From positions 1 to 64,000 of the forward strand of contig JANQFR010000065.1 of the NCBI GenBank assembly GCA_028277745.1: a stretch of 64,000 bases of DNA, written 5' to 3'. The notes below the pieces were generated by a model. It was given only the letters and a program-made list of their open reading frames with translations. It had not been told where the DNA came from and ran no database searches. This DNA is from Phycisphaeraceae bacterium. GTDB taxonomy: Bacteria; Planctomycetota; Phycisphaerae; Phycisphaerales; Phycisphaeraceae. Positions 52,478 to 60,762 of this stretch are shown in pieces (the stretch's first letter is position 1; every line of letters begins with the position of its first letter). The position numbers were made by a program, and so were the translations under genes.

Positions 52478-53476
52478 ATGCAGACGAAACACCGTGTACT
52501 GGTGATTGGGGTGGGGTCGATCGGCGAGCGGCACGTGCGTTGTTTCCTGCGCACGGGGCGGGCCGAGGTCGGAGTCACCGAGCCGAACCCGGCGACCCGC
52601 GACGCGGTCGCGGAGCGACATCCGCTATGTGGGGCGTACGCAAGCCTGGATGAAGCGCTGACTTCCGAATGGGATTCGGCGGTCGTGGCGACGCCCGCCC
52701 ACACGCACATCGGCGTGGGGCGTACGCTCGCGGCCTCCAACATCGGCGCCCTCATCGAGAAGCCGTTGAGCGTGTCGCCCGACGGCGTGGAGGCACTCGC
52801 GACCGAAGCGCAGGCCCGTGGCCTGCCGATGGGCGTCGCTTATATCCACCGGGCGCACCCGGCGCTGGCGGCGATGCGCGAGGCGGTTATCTCCGGCCGG
52901 TTCGGCCGGCCGCTTCACGTCACCGTCCAGGCCGGCCAGCACTTCCCGACGCACCGGCCGGCGTACGCGTCGACCTATTACCGCGACCACGCCAGCGGCG
53001 GCGGCGCGATCCAGGACGCCCTGACCCACCTGATCAACGCCGCGGAATGGCTGGTCGGCCCGGTGACCGGCCTGGCCGCGGACGCGGCCCACCAGCGGCT
53101 GCCCAACGTCACGGTCGAAGACACCGTCAACCTCATCGCCCGCCACGGCGACACCCCCGCGTCCTACAGCCTGAATCAGCATCAGGCCCCGAACGAAACG
53201 CATCTCGCCGTGGTCTGCGAAGACCGGACCATGGCGTATGAACCCACCCGGCACCGCTGGCGGTGGTGCGGCCAGCCCGACGCCGCGTGGTCGGTGGAGC
53301 CGACGGTGTTTAAGGAGCGCGACGACTGGTTCACCCAACAGGCCAACGCCTGGCTCGATGTGCTGGAAGGCAAACAACGGCCGCTCTGCACGATTGCGGA
53401 AGGGGCGCAGACGTTACGCGTCAACCGGGCGGCGCTGGCGTCGGTGCGCGACGGCCGGGCATGGCAACAGCTCTAG
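52478..53476 (+). CDS. Gfo/Idh/MocA-family oxidoreductase 2
   Basis: The 332-aa product has a Rossmann start VLVIGVGSIGERHV (about residues 7-20), the EKP motif in ALIEKPLSVS (about residue 88) and the C-terminal GFO/IDH/MocA domain with HLINAAEWLVGP. It is shorter than the first copy (449 aa) and is closer to the family norm. ATG 52478 is directly after the inverted repeat. It likely oxidises or reduces a sugar acid in the same pathway as the DapA-type lyase. Confidence 0.9.
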   Translation: MQTKHRVLVIGVGSIGERHVRCFLRTGRAEVGVTEPNPATRDAVAERHPLCGAYASLDEALTSEWDSAVVATPAHTHIGVGRTLAASNIGALIEKPLSVSPDGVEALATEAQARGLPMGVAYIHRAHPALAAMREAVISGRFGRPLHVTVQAGQHFPTHRPAYASTYYRDHASGGGAIQDALTHLINAAEWLVGPVTGLAADAAHQRLPNVTVEDTVNLIARHGDTPASYSLNQHQAPNETHLAVVCEDRTMAYEPTRHRWRWCGQPDAAWSVEPTVFKERDDWFTQQANAWLDVLEGKQRPLCTIAEGAQTLRVNRAALASVRDGRAWQQL

Positions 53477-53689
53477 ATGGCGTGGGCATCCGTCTGTGGC
53501 GCCCTTCGTAGCCGCGACCCCCTCCTCCGTCGCGGTCGCGTCACCATATACTGGCGTCTTTCGAGGACTCGCGTCGCCGTCTGTATTGACTCGGACGTTT
53601 TGGCGGTGAATCCTTTAATGCGGTGCGGTTGACGCGCCGATTATCCGATATATAAGATAAGAATGTCTTATTATTGAACGGAGCCGATC
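53477..53689 (+). promoter_or_regulatory. Upstream region of the FMN-type oxidase gene with a perfect inverted repeat
   Basis: At 53657-53671 is ATAAGA-ATG-TCTTAT, a perfect 6-3-6 inverted repeat near a TATATAAG word, 19 bases before the start codon. GGAG lies before the ATG. The inverted repeat could be an operator over the promoter. The rest of the 213 bases shows nothing else. Confidence 0.5.
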
Positions 53690-54175
53690 ATGACTCAGGA
53701 AACAACCCTCAGCGATCAGGAAATCCTGGCGCTCGCGATGCAGGTGGTGGCCGATCAGTTTGTCGGGAGCATGGCGACGGTCGATTTCGACGGCCGGCCT
53801 CACGTGCGATACATGGGCGGCTCGCCGGTCGCCGACGGGTTGAACAAGCTCTACACCCTCACCGGCCGCAAGACCCGCAAGATCAAGCAGCTCGAACGCA
53901 ACCCCGCGGTGAGCTGGCTGTTCTCGCGCGAGGGCTACGAGGAGATCGTCACCCTCCACGGCAAGGCGCGGGTCTTGTCCGCGCCCGTGGTGAGCCAGCA
54001 GGTCTGGGACCGGCTGGCCGACTCGGCGCGGCGTTACGTGATGAACGTGCTGAGCAACCCCGAGAACGTGGAGTTCGTCACCATCGAGACCGAGGTCGAG
54101 TCGGTGGAGTACCTCTGCCCCTCGCGCGGCCTGGTGGCGCCGCGCGTCATCCCGATGGGCGCGGCCGCCGCGTAG
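53690..54175 (+). CDS. Pyridoxamine 5'-phosphate oxidase-like FMN-binding protein
   Basis: The 161-aa product has the split-barrel flavin-binding pattern of the pyridoxamine-phosphate oxidase superfamily (GSMATVDFDGRPHVRYM, LYTLTGRKTRKIKQLERNP), as in the general-stress-protein 26 group. The size fits these small members, many of which bind FMN or haem and lack PNP oxidase activity. It has its own operator-like repeat upstream. Its last 29 bases overlap the 3' end of the convergent EamA gene. Confidence 0.85.
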   Translation: MTQETTLSDQEILALAMQVVADQFVGSMATVDFDGRPHVRYMGGSPVADGLNKLYTLTGRKTRKIKQLERNPAVSWLFSREGYEEIVTLHGKARVLSAPVVSQQVWDRLADSARRYVMNVLSNPENVEFVTIETEVESVEYLCPSRGLVAPRVIPMGAAAA

Positions 54176-55076
54176 CCGCGCCCGGCTTGGCCGGTCGGCC
54201 GGGCCACTGCACCAGCGCCACCATCGCCAGCACGCCCGCCAGCGCGACGATCTGCCGCCGCGTCACCGGCTCGCCGTCCACCCAGCCCCACATCACCGCG
54301 ATGCTCGACACCAGGTACGTCACCATCCCCGCAAACAGCGGCCCGCGCCGGGTCACCAGGACGTAGAACATCCACGTCGCCAGCCCCGTGCCGATCATCC
54401 CCAGCACCCCCACCGCCAGGCCCGCGATGGCCAGTTGCCCGGCGTCGGCGTTCATCAGCTTCTCCCGCTCCATCGGGCTGACGAGCATCAGCGGCGTGAT
54501 GCACGCCCCGGCCGCCAGCAACAAGGTGATCGTCAACACCACCGGCGGGATGTGCGACAGCCGCCGCTTGATGAACGTGTTGCTCAGCGCATAAGCCGCG
54601 GGCACGGTGACCGCCAGCACCACCGCCTGCCAGGGCACGCCCCGCTCGGCGCCCGCGCCGAAGAGCAACAGGATAAAGCCGAAGCCCACGACCACCCCCA
54701 CCAGCTCACGCACCTTGGGCCAGACGCCCAGCATCGGCACGCTCACCGCGATCGTCAGCAGCGGCACCAGGCAGACCATCATCCCGAAGAACCCGCTGTG
54801 CTCGAACCGGCCGATCAGGTACGGCTGCATCACGAACGGGTAGGTCATGCCCACCACCGCCGGCACGGCCAGCGCGAGCCAGTCCCGCCGGGCCACGCCC
54901 CAACGCTCCCCCGGCCGCCTCAGCAGCAGCCGCCAGATCAGCAGCAGGATCAGCCCGCCCCCGATCACCCGGCCCCACCCGATCGTCAGCGGCCCCATCG
55001 CGGGCGCCGCCTTCTTCATCAGGATGAAGCTCGACCCCCACACGCCGCAGATCAACAGGAACAGGAGGTAGTGCAT
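54147..55076 (-). CDS. DMT-superfamily (EamA) transporter
   Basis: The 309-aa product has about ten hydrophobic segments in two repeats of five, with GVWGSSFILMKKAAPAMGP at the start, typical of EamA-type exporters of amino acids or metabolites. No substrate can be named. The gene's 3' end overlaps that of the FMN-type gene by 29 bases. It is preceded (in its own direction) by a REPIN-like element that lies between it and the PpiC-like gene. Confidence 0.9.
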   Translation of the reverse strand: MHYLLFLLICGVWGSSFILMKKAAPAMGPLTIGWGRVIGGGLILLLIWRLLLRRPGERWGVARRDWLALAVPAVVGMTYPFVMQPYLIGRFEHSGFFGMMVCLVPLLTIAVSVPMLGVWPKVRELVGVVVGFGFILLLFGAGAERGVPWQAVVLAVTVPAAYALSNTFIKRRLSHIPPVVLTITLLLAAGACITPLMLVSPMEREKLMNADAGQLAIAGLAVGVLGMIGTGLATWMFYVLVTRRGPLFAGMVTYLVSSIAVMWGWVDGEPVTRRQIVALAGVLAMVALVQWPGRPAKPGAATRRPRPSG

Positions 55077-55142
55077 AAGGCGTTCGCGCGGGGGGCAACG
55101 GCCGCATGATAAGGAGCGTCCTGCATGGATGTTGAACCCTCT

Positions 55143-55195
55143 TAGCCGGCGGGCGACGCCCGCCTGGTCCGGGGCCGCGTAGCGGCCCGGCTATC
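55143..55195 (+). repeat. REPIN-like 53-bp double hairpin, copy C
   Basis: TTAGCC start, GGCGGGC/GCCCGCC hairpin with GAC loop, linker CTGGTCC, GGGCCGC/GCGGCCC hairpin with GTA loop, end GGCTAT. Same element as copies A and B. It lies between divergent genes, 20 bases before the PpiC-like start. Confidence 0.85.
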
Positions 55196-55214
55196 CTCAT
55201 GTAAACTACGGGTT

Positions 55215-56405
55215 ATGAAACCACTGCACCTGGCGCTTGCGATCGGGGCGTCGGCGTTGATCGGCCTTCAGGCCGGCTGCCGGGGCAAGGGCAATATCGA
55301 CGCCAGCAACCCCCTGACCCGGCCCGCCGACGACGGCACGCTCGTGCGCAGCCCCCGTCACCCCGGCCAGCTGGTGATCGCCCAGGACCGAGAGGCCCAG
55401 GTCCTCGCCGAGCTCCAGCCCGCCCCCCCGCCGGTCTGGAACGACGAGCAGCCCGACGCCGGCTACGCCCTCAACGCCATGGTCGGCCAGGTCAACGGCC
55501 AGGCGATCTACGCCAACACCGTCCTCTTCGAGATCGAAGACCAGCTCAAGGCCATCGCCCGCCGCCCCAACATGACCCGCGCCGCGTTCCGCGATCAGGC
55601 CAGCCGGCTTATCGCCGCCCGTGTTCAACAGATCGTGCTCGACGCCCTCATCTACGGCGAGGCCGAACGCGACCTGTCCGAGGGCGAGCAGGAAGGCCTC
55701 AAGCAACTGGTCAAGACCAAGCGCGAAGAACTGCTGCGCATCTGGGGCATGGGCTCGCCCACGCTTGCTGACATGCGGCTGAAGCAGGAGACCGGCCTGA
55801 CCCTTGAAGAGACCGTCGAGGACTGGCGCAAACAGGCGGTCGTCCAGAAATACCTGCGCGAAAAACTCCTCCCCCGGATCAACGTCACCCGACGCGATAT
55901 CGAGCGGTACTACCGTGAGCACGAGGCCGAGGAGTTCCGGCCCGGCGCCACGCGCACCATCCGCATCATCCGCGTGTACAACGAGGAGGACGTCCAGGCC
56001 GTCGACCGCCTCCTCACCCAGGCGCCGTTCGAGGAAGTCGCCCGCAACCCCATCAACCTCTACAAGCCCCAGGACGGCGGGCTCTTCGGCGAAGGCATCG
56101 GCCAGCTCCGCGACGGCCCGCTCAACGACGCCATGCTCGAGCTCCAGGAGGGCGAGCACGCCGGCCCGGTCCGCATGGGCGGGGCCTACTGGTACGTCTT
56201 TGTCGAACAGCTCGACGCCCCCGAGCACCGCACCCTCCAGCAGGCCCAGATCGAGATCGAAAACAAGCTCCGCAACCGCCAGTACCAGGTCCTTTCCGAG
56301 AAGTACCGCGCGGACCTGTTCCGCTTCGGCAGCTACAACTCGCTGGAGCAGATGATCGACGAGCTGGTCGACATCGCGATGAACCGCTACGCCCCGAGGG
56401 CCTGA
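55215..56405 (+). CDS. PpiC-type peptidyl-prolyl isomerase lipoprotein (SurA-like)
   Basis: The 396-aa product has a lipoprotein signal with LQAGC (Cys22). A SurA N-terminal-like helical domain covers about 90-240 and a PpiC/parvulin-type domain about 245-350 (GGLFGEGIGQL, GEHAGPVRM). It would help fold proteins in the periplasm or on the outer membrane. The length fits SurA-like foldases with a single PPIase domain. It starts 20 bases after a REPIN-like element and is followed two bases later by the YraN gene. Confidence 0.82.
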   Translation: MKPLHLALAIGASALIGLQAGCRGKGNIDASNPLTRPADDGTLVRSPRHPGQLVIAQDREAQVLAELQPAPPPVWNDEQPDAGYALNAMVGQVNGQAIYANTVLFEIEDQLKAIARRPNMTRAAFRDQASRLIAARVQQIVLDALIYGEAERDLSEGEQEGLKQLVKTKREELLRIWGMGSPTLADMRLKQETGLTLEETVEDWRKQAVVQKYLREKLLPRINVTRRDIERYYREHEAEEFRPGATRTIRIIRVYNEEDVQAVDRLLTQAPFEEVARNPINLYKPQDGGLFGEGIGQLRDGPLNDAMLELQEGEHAGPVRMGGAYWYVFVEQLDAPEHRTLQQAQIEIENKLRNRQYQVLSEKYRADLFRFGSYNSLEQMIDELVDIAMNRYAPRA

Positions 56406-56407
56406 CG

Positions 56408-56794
56408 GTGCTCGGGCTCTTCAAACGCGTCCCCCCGCCGATCGGCGAGCGCGGCGAGCGCGTCGCCGCCCGGTTTCTGAAGCGGCGGGGCTACCGCATC
56501 CTCGCCCGCAACCTCCGCAACCGCTTCGGCGAGATCGACCTGATCGTCCAGCCGCGCGGCGAGCCCACGATCGTCATCGTCGAGGTCAAGGCCGGGACCG
56601 GCGGCCGACACCGCCCCGAGGTCCATGTCACGCCCCACAAGCAGCGCAAGCTCGTCGCCCTCGCCGCGCAGGCCGTCCGCCGCCACCGGCTCCACGGCCG
56701 GCCGATCCGCTTCGACGTGATCGCTGTGGATTTCATCGACGGGCGGAAACCCGCGGTGCGGCACTACGTCGGCGCGTTCCAGTCCCAGGTTTGA
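56408..56794 (+). CDS. yraN: YraN-family (UPF0102) nuclease-like protein
   Basis: The 128-aa product has the family pattern RNRFGEIDLIV and VEVKAGT (about residues 37-47 and 60-66), which is the PD-(D/E)XK-like nuclease fold of UPF0102. Family members are thought to resolve or process DNA structures. The start is GTG at 56408, two bases after the PpiC-like stop, with GAGGG upstream. It is followed by a long inverted repeat. Confidence 0.88.
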   Translation: MLGLFKRVPPPIGERGERVAARFLKRRGYRILARNLRNRFGEIDLIVQPRGEPTIVIVEVKAGTGGRHRPEVHVTPHKQRKLVALAAQAVRRHRLHGRPIRFDVIAVDFIDGRKPAVRHYVGAFQSQV

Positions 56795-56800
56795 GCGGTG

Positions 56801-56895
56801 GAAAAACCAGGAACCGCAGGAAAAACAGGAACCCTGCGCCCACCCCTGACGGCATAGGGCGTGACTCTGGCGGTTCCTGCGGTTCCTGGTTTTTC
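56801..56895. repeat. Inverted repeat built from GGTTCCTG units
   Basis: Perfect 22-bp arms at 56801-56822 and 56874-56895 face each other across 51 bases. Inside and next to the second arm the unit GGTTCCTG recurs in direct orientation several times (about 56872-56908). It sits between the YraN and EI24 genes and reaches to within 20 bases of the EI24 start. It may be a repeat-expansion product or a stable stem in the mRNA. Confidence 0.7.
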
Positions 56896-56914
56896 TGCGG
56901 TTCCTGCGGTTATC

Positions 56915-57739
56915 ATGACCACCATGACCACCGTCGCTTCCGGACCCCCTTCAAGCAGCGATCCGAAACGCCGCGCTCGGCTTCCGTCGCCGTTTGTTCA
57001 GGGCGTCGCTGCGCCGTTCCGCGGCTTCGGCTACATGTGGCGGCACAAGGGGCTGTGGCGCTTCGGCGTCTGGCCCGCGATCGTGAACACGCTCATCTCC
57101 CTGGCGCTGCTCGCCCTCGTGGTGCTGGGGCTCTGGCGCCTGCACAGCTGGTGGGAGCCGCCCTTCGTGACCGGCTGGGTCGCGGACGTGATCGAGGTGA
57201 TCGTGGGGATTTTTCTGACCATCATCGCCCTCGCCGTCGCGGTGCTGCTCTGGGCGATCCTCCACGGCACGCTCTGCGGCCACTTCTACAGCAAGCTCGC
57301 CGCGGAGGTCGAGCGGCGGCTCGGCCTCGATGAATCGCAGATCAACGAGGTCCCGATGACCAAGCAATTGGTCGACGTGCTGCGCGACCTGGGCCTGATG
57401 GGGCTGGTGTTCGTCGGCCTGTTCGCGTTGCAGTTGATCCCGATCCTCGGCGCGTTGCTGGGCGTGCCGCTGGTGCTTTATTTCCAGTACCTGATCCTCG
57501 GCCGCGACTTCCTGGACCACCCGCTGTCGTTGCGCGGGGCGCGCTGGCATCAGAAACGCCGTTTCATCGCCCGCCACCGGACCAACGTGCTGGGGCTGGG
57601 CTTCGTGGTGTCGCTGATCGCGTTCATCCCCATCGTCAGCGCCGTGTTGCTGACCACGGCGGTGACCGGGTCGGTGCTGCTGCACCGCCGGCTCGCCGCC
57701 GAGGATGAAGCCAACGGGTGGGACTGGCGGTCGCTTTAG
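56915..57739 (+). CDS. EI24-domain membrane protein
   Basis: The 274-aa product has about five hydrophobic segments and matches the EI24/CysZ-type membrane fold (LGRDFLDHPLSLRGARWHQ, LHGTLCGHFYSKLAAEVERR). In other bacteria the family includes the sulfate transporter CysZ; whether this one carries sulfate is not clear. ATG 56915 was chosen because the frame to 56861 would cover the inverted repeat. The end is 4 bases before a large palindrome, acting as a terminator-like element. Confidence 0.8.
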   Translation: MTTMTTVASGPPSSSDPKRRARLPSPFVQGVAAPFRGFGYMWRHKGLWRFGVWPAIVNTLISLALLALVVLGLWRLHSWWEPPFVTGWVADVIEVIVGIFLTIIALAVAVLLWAILHGTLCGHFYSKLAAEVERRLGLDESQINEVPMTKQLVDVLRDLGLMGLVFVGLFALQLIPILGALLGVPLVLYFQYLILGRDFLDHPLSLRGARWHQKRRFIARHRTNVLGLGFVVSLIAFIPIVSAVLLTTAVTGSVLLHRRLAAEDEANGWDWRSL

Positions 57740-57743
57740 ATTA

Positions 57744-57771
57744 AAGCCCGGGGACTGCAGTCCCCGGGCTT
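57744..57771. repeat. 28-bp perfect palindrome centred on CTGCAG
   Basis: Each arm is AAGCCCGGGGACTG, and CTTCGG follows as at 2627-2648. It lies between the 3' ends of the EI24 and ankyrin genes, so it would end transcription in both directions if it folds in RNA. Two copies in convergent positions with the same tail point to a repeat family rather than chance. Confidence 0.75.
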
Positions 57772-57781
57772 CGGTTTGGAC

Positions 57782-58828
57782 TTATTGTTCAGCATTGGAC
57801 GCCGCCTGGATGTGCGTCGCGACGGCTTCGTGCTTGAAGTGCAGCGCCGTCTCCAGGGGCGTGTGGCCGTGCTGATTGACGATTGAAGGATCGGCGCCGT
57901 GGTCCAGCAGCCACTTCGCCGCATCGGGGTGGTCCCGCCACGCGGCGTGATGGAGCGGGGTCCAGCCCGGCTTGTCGAAGGCCGCCATGTCTGCGTTGAC
58001 GTCGGCGCCGTGCCCGAGCAGGAGGTCGGCAACGTCCCGCCAGCGCTCAGGCGGTCGGTGTTGGAACCCGCCGACGGCACAGTGCAGCGGCGCGCCCATG
58101 CACGACATCGCGTGGACGTCGGCTCCATATTCAAGAAGCAGCGCCGCCATCGGCGCGTCGCCGTGCTCGGCTCGCCCGTGCAGGGGGGTGAGCCGTTGCG
58201 CGTCGCTGTCGATCGCGTTGACCTCCGCGCCCCGGTCGATCAGCAGCCGGGCGGCGGCGAGGCCGGCGTCGCGCACGCAGTGCAGCGGGGTGGCGTCGTA
58301 GTGGTCTCGCCTGGCGCGGGCCGCCGCCGGGTCCGCGTCGAGCAGGCGCGCGAGCTCCTGCACGTGGCCCAGCCGGGCCGCCTCGAAGATATCGAGCGTC
58401 GCGCCGCGTGACCGCAGCAGGCCGATGGTTTCGTGATCGCCGTGCCGCATGGCGAAATACAGCGGCCGCATCCGCTCCCACCCGCCGGTGGCGTGCAGCA
58501 GGCCCGGATCGGCGTCCAGCAGTTCGGCCAACAGCTCGGTATCGCCCGACGCGGCGGCGTCAATCACCCGCTCCTCGGCCGGCTTGGACGCCAGGTGTTG
58601 CTTGAGCTTCGCCCAACTGGGGAAACCGTAGACCCGCGCGATCATCCGCTGGGCGTCGGCGAGCTTCGCGGCCTGGGGATCGTCGTCGGGCAGCACGCGT
58701 TTGAACCATTGCAGCGTGTCGCTGTGGCCGGTCTTGAGCCGCGTGAGCAGGTCTTTGGCTTGGTGTTTGAAACGGCGGAGCGTAACGCGCGGCGGAAGGG
58801 GGGCGGGCGGCAAAGGGGCGGTGGGCAT
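57782..58828 (-). CDS. Ankyrin-repeat protein
   Basis: The 348-aa product has a basic N-terminal helical region (about 1-90, KHQAKDLLTRLKTG) and then about seven ankyrin repeats (for example TPLHCVRDAGLAAARLLIDRG, trimmed to family form, and GADPSIVNQHGHTPLETALH). It likely binds other proteins; no partner is indicated. ATG 58828 is chosen because GGAGG lies six bases upstream; the frame to 58945 starts with low-complexity Pro/His residues. It is convergent with the EI24 gene. Confidence 0.85.
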   Translation of the reverse strand: MPTAPLPPAPLPPRVTLRRFKHQAKDLLTRLKTGHSDTLQWFKRVLPDDDPQAAKLADAQRMIARVYGFPSWAKLKQHLASKPAEERVIDAAASGDTELLAELLDADPGLLHATGGWERMRPLYFAMRHGDHETIGLLRSRGATLDIFEAARLGHVQELARLLDADPAAARARRDHYDATPLHCVRDAGLAAARLLIDRGAEVNAIDSDAQRLTPLHGRAEHGDAPMAALLLEYGADVHAMSCMGAPLHCAVGGFQHRPPERWRDVADLLLGHGADVNADMAAFDKPGWTPLHHAAWRDHPDAAKWLLDHGADPSIVNQHGHTPLETALHFKHEAVATHIQAASNAEQ

Positions 58829-59017
58829 GGCAGCCTCCATCATGTGCCGGGTGTCCGCGTGCCCGGGCCGGTGGGGATGCCAGGGATGCACAGGTTGTCG
58901 CAGAGCGGCGGGTCTGGGGTGGACGGTCGTCCTGTCCGCGGACACGGCAGCGCCCCCGTCGGCGCTGTGGGAGCTACGTTAGCTCAACGCCGTTCGATCC
59001 GCAATGGTTGCATTCGA

Positions 59018-59043
59018 AGCGCGGGGCAGGCCCCGCCGCTAAA
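59018..59043 (-). repeat. Half-copy of the TTTAGCC-type palindromic element
   Basis: On the minus strand TTTAGC is followed by a GCGGGGCC/GGCCCCGC-type hairpin, equal to one half of the element at 47444-47496. It lies 16 bases after the stop codon of the AroDE gene. Confidence 0.5.
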
Positions 59044-59058
59044 CATCAGGACGTTCGT

Positions 59059-60642
59059 TTATTGCGACAGGTGCTGGCGGATCACGCCGCGGAAGACGTC
59101 CAGCGGCGCGGCCTGTTGCGTCCACGACTCGAACTGAGTCGCGGCCTGGCGGACGAACATCTCGGCGCCGGAGATGGTGTGGCACCCCGCGGCTTTGGCC
59201 TCGCGGAGCAGGCGGGTCTCGAGGGGGTTGTAGATCGTGTCGAACACGACCGTGCCCGGCCCCCAGTCGGGCGGGTCGGGCATGGGCGTGGCGCCCACGT
59301 GCGGATGCATGCCCAGCGGGGTGCAGTTGATAAACACGCCGCAGCAGGCGCCGCAGAGCTTGTCGGGCGACGCGGCGACGACCTTGCCCGTCTTGCCGTT
59401 GAACGCGGCGACCAACTCGTCGGCCTTGTCGCGGGTGCGGTTGTAGATGACCACCGTCGCCCCGTAATGGGCGAAGCCGGCGACGATGGCGCGGGCCGCG
59501 CCGCCCGCGCCGATCACCGCGACCCGTTTGCCCGCCAGCTCCTCCCGCGCGATGTTCAGCCCTTCGCACACCGCGTCCAGCGCAGCCGCGTAGTCGGTGT
59601 TGCTCGCATAGAGCGATCCGTCGTCGCGCACCGCGAGCGTGTTGGCGGCGCCGATGGTCGAGGCCAGCGGCTCGATCTCGCCCCCCTGCTCTTCAACGAA
59701 CCGCAGCAGGTTCTGCTTGTGCGGGATCGTCACGCTGGCGCCGTGGAAATGCAGCGGGGCGCAGGCGAGCCACTCGGCGACGGTCGCCTTGAAGTGCTCG
59801 TACTCGGGGGGGATGGACATCGGCAGGTAGACGCCGTTGTAGCCGACGGCGTCGAAGCCGGCGTTGTGGATCGGCGGCGAGAGGGAGTGGCCCACCGGGT
59901 GGCCGATGACGCCATAGACGCGGGTGTCGGCGTCGAGGCGGTCCCAGCGGTAGAGGGTCTTGAGCTGTTTGATGGAGGGCTGGCCGGGCGCGGTCTCGGC
60001 GCCGGTTTCCAGGGCGGCGAAGGTGAGCAGGGCGCCGAACTTTTTCGCCAGCACGCGCGACGGCAGGCCGTGTTCGCCCATGCACAGGGCGATCGTGGGT
60101 TTGACCTGCTGGCGGATGATCTCGAACGCCTCGATGTTGTCCCGCAGCGACCGGGCGGCCCAGGCGAGCTTGATCACGCGGCAGGCGGGGGCGTCGGCCA
60201 TGTCGGCGGCGCGGCGGAGCAGGTCCGCCGGCCGGCCGGAAAAGTCGTGGCTGGAGAGGATCAGCCCGGTGTCGATCGGTCGGACCTGCCCGGGGTGGTC
60301 GACGACCAAGCCGACCTTCTGGCGCAGGTTGGCGGAGCGCTGGTACGCCGCGAGCTCGATGTCGAGGTAGGCCGGCGGATGCGCGGACGTGCCGGCGTAC
60401 TCGAGGAGGCTGATGCGGTCGGCGTCGTCGCCGTCGTAGTCGCCGCCCTCCCACGTCGGCCGGCAGGTGAGGATGCAGGGCAGCGGGGAGCGGCGCAGCA
60501 GTTCGACCACCGCGTCGCGGTCGTCGGTGAAGCGGTCGATGCGGTACTCGACTAGATCGGCGCCGACCGCCTTGGCGCGCCGGGCGGCGTCCAGGGCGGC
60601 GTCGAGGTCGAGCACCATGATGGAAACGGTCAGGTGCGTCAT
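59059..60642 (-). CDS. aroDE: Bifunctional 3-dehydroquinate dehydratase / shikimate dehydrogenase (AroDE fusion)
   Basis: The 527-aa product joins two shikimate-pathway enzymes. Residues about 1-225 are a type I dehydroquinate dehydratase with the general base His132 (SSHDF) and Schiff-base Lys158 (VIKLAWAA). From about 240 to the end is an NADP-type shikimate dehydrogenase (VIGHPVGHSLSPPIHN, VTIPHKQNL, NTDYAAAL, the GAGGAARA cofactor loop). It thus does steps three and four of chorismate synthesis. This fusion order is known from plants and from Chlamydiae/Planctomycetes. It is transcribed alone, and ends near the half-repeat. Confidence 0.95.
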   Translation of the reverse strand: MTHLTVSIMVLDLDAALDAARRAKAVGADLVEYRIDRFTDDRDAVVELLRRSPLPCILTCRPTWEGGDYDGDDADRISLLEYAGTSAHPPAYLDIELAAYQRSANLRQKVGLVVDHPGQVRPIDTGLILSSHDFSGRPADLLRRAADMADAPACRVIKLAWAARSLRDNIEAFEIIRQQVKPTIALCMGEHGLPSRVLAKKFGALLTFAALETGAETAPGQPSIKQLKTLYRWDRLDADTRVYGVIGHPVGHSLSPPIHNAGFDAVGYNGVYLPMSIPPEYEHFKATVAEWLACAPLHFHGASVTIPHKQNLLRFVEEQGGEIEPLASTIGAANTLAVRDDGSLYASNTDYAAALDAVCEGLNIAREELAGKRVAVIGAGGAARAIVAGFAHYGATVVIYNRTRDKADELVAAFNGKTGKVVAASPDKLCGACCGVFINCTPLGMHPHVGATPMPDPPDWGPGTVVFDTIYNPLETRLLREAKAAGCHTISGAEMFVRQAATQFESWTQQAAPLDVFRGVIRQHLSQ

Positions 60643-60762
60643 GGTCAGATGACGGGCATGTTAACGAGCAAAATGAGTCTCTTCCGGTCCATCTGCCATT
60701 TGCCATATGCAATCCGCTATGTCCGTCTGCGGCGCCGCCGGCTTTGCGGTACGCTGTCGCCG

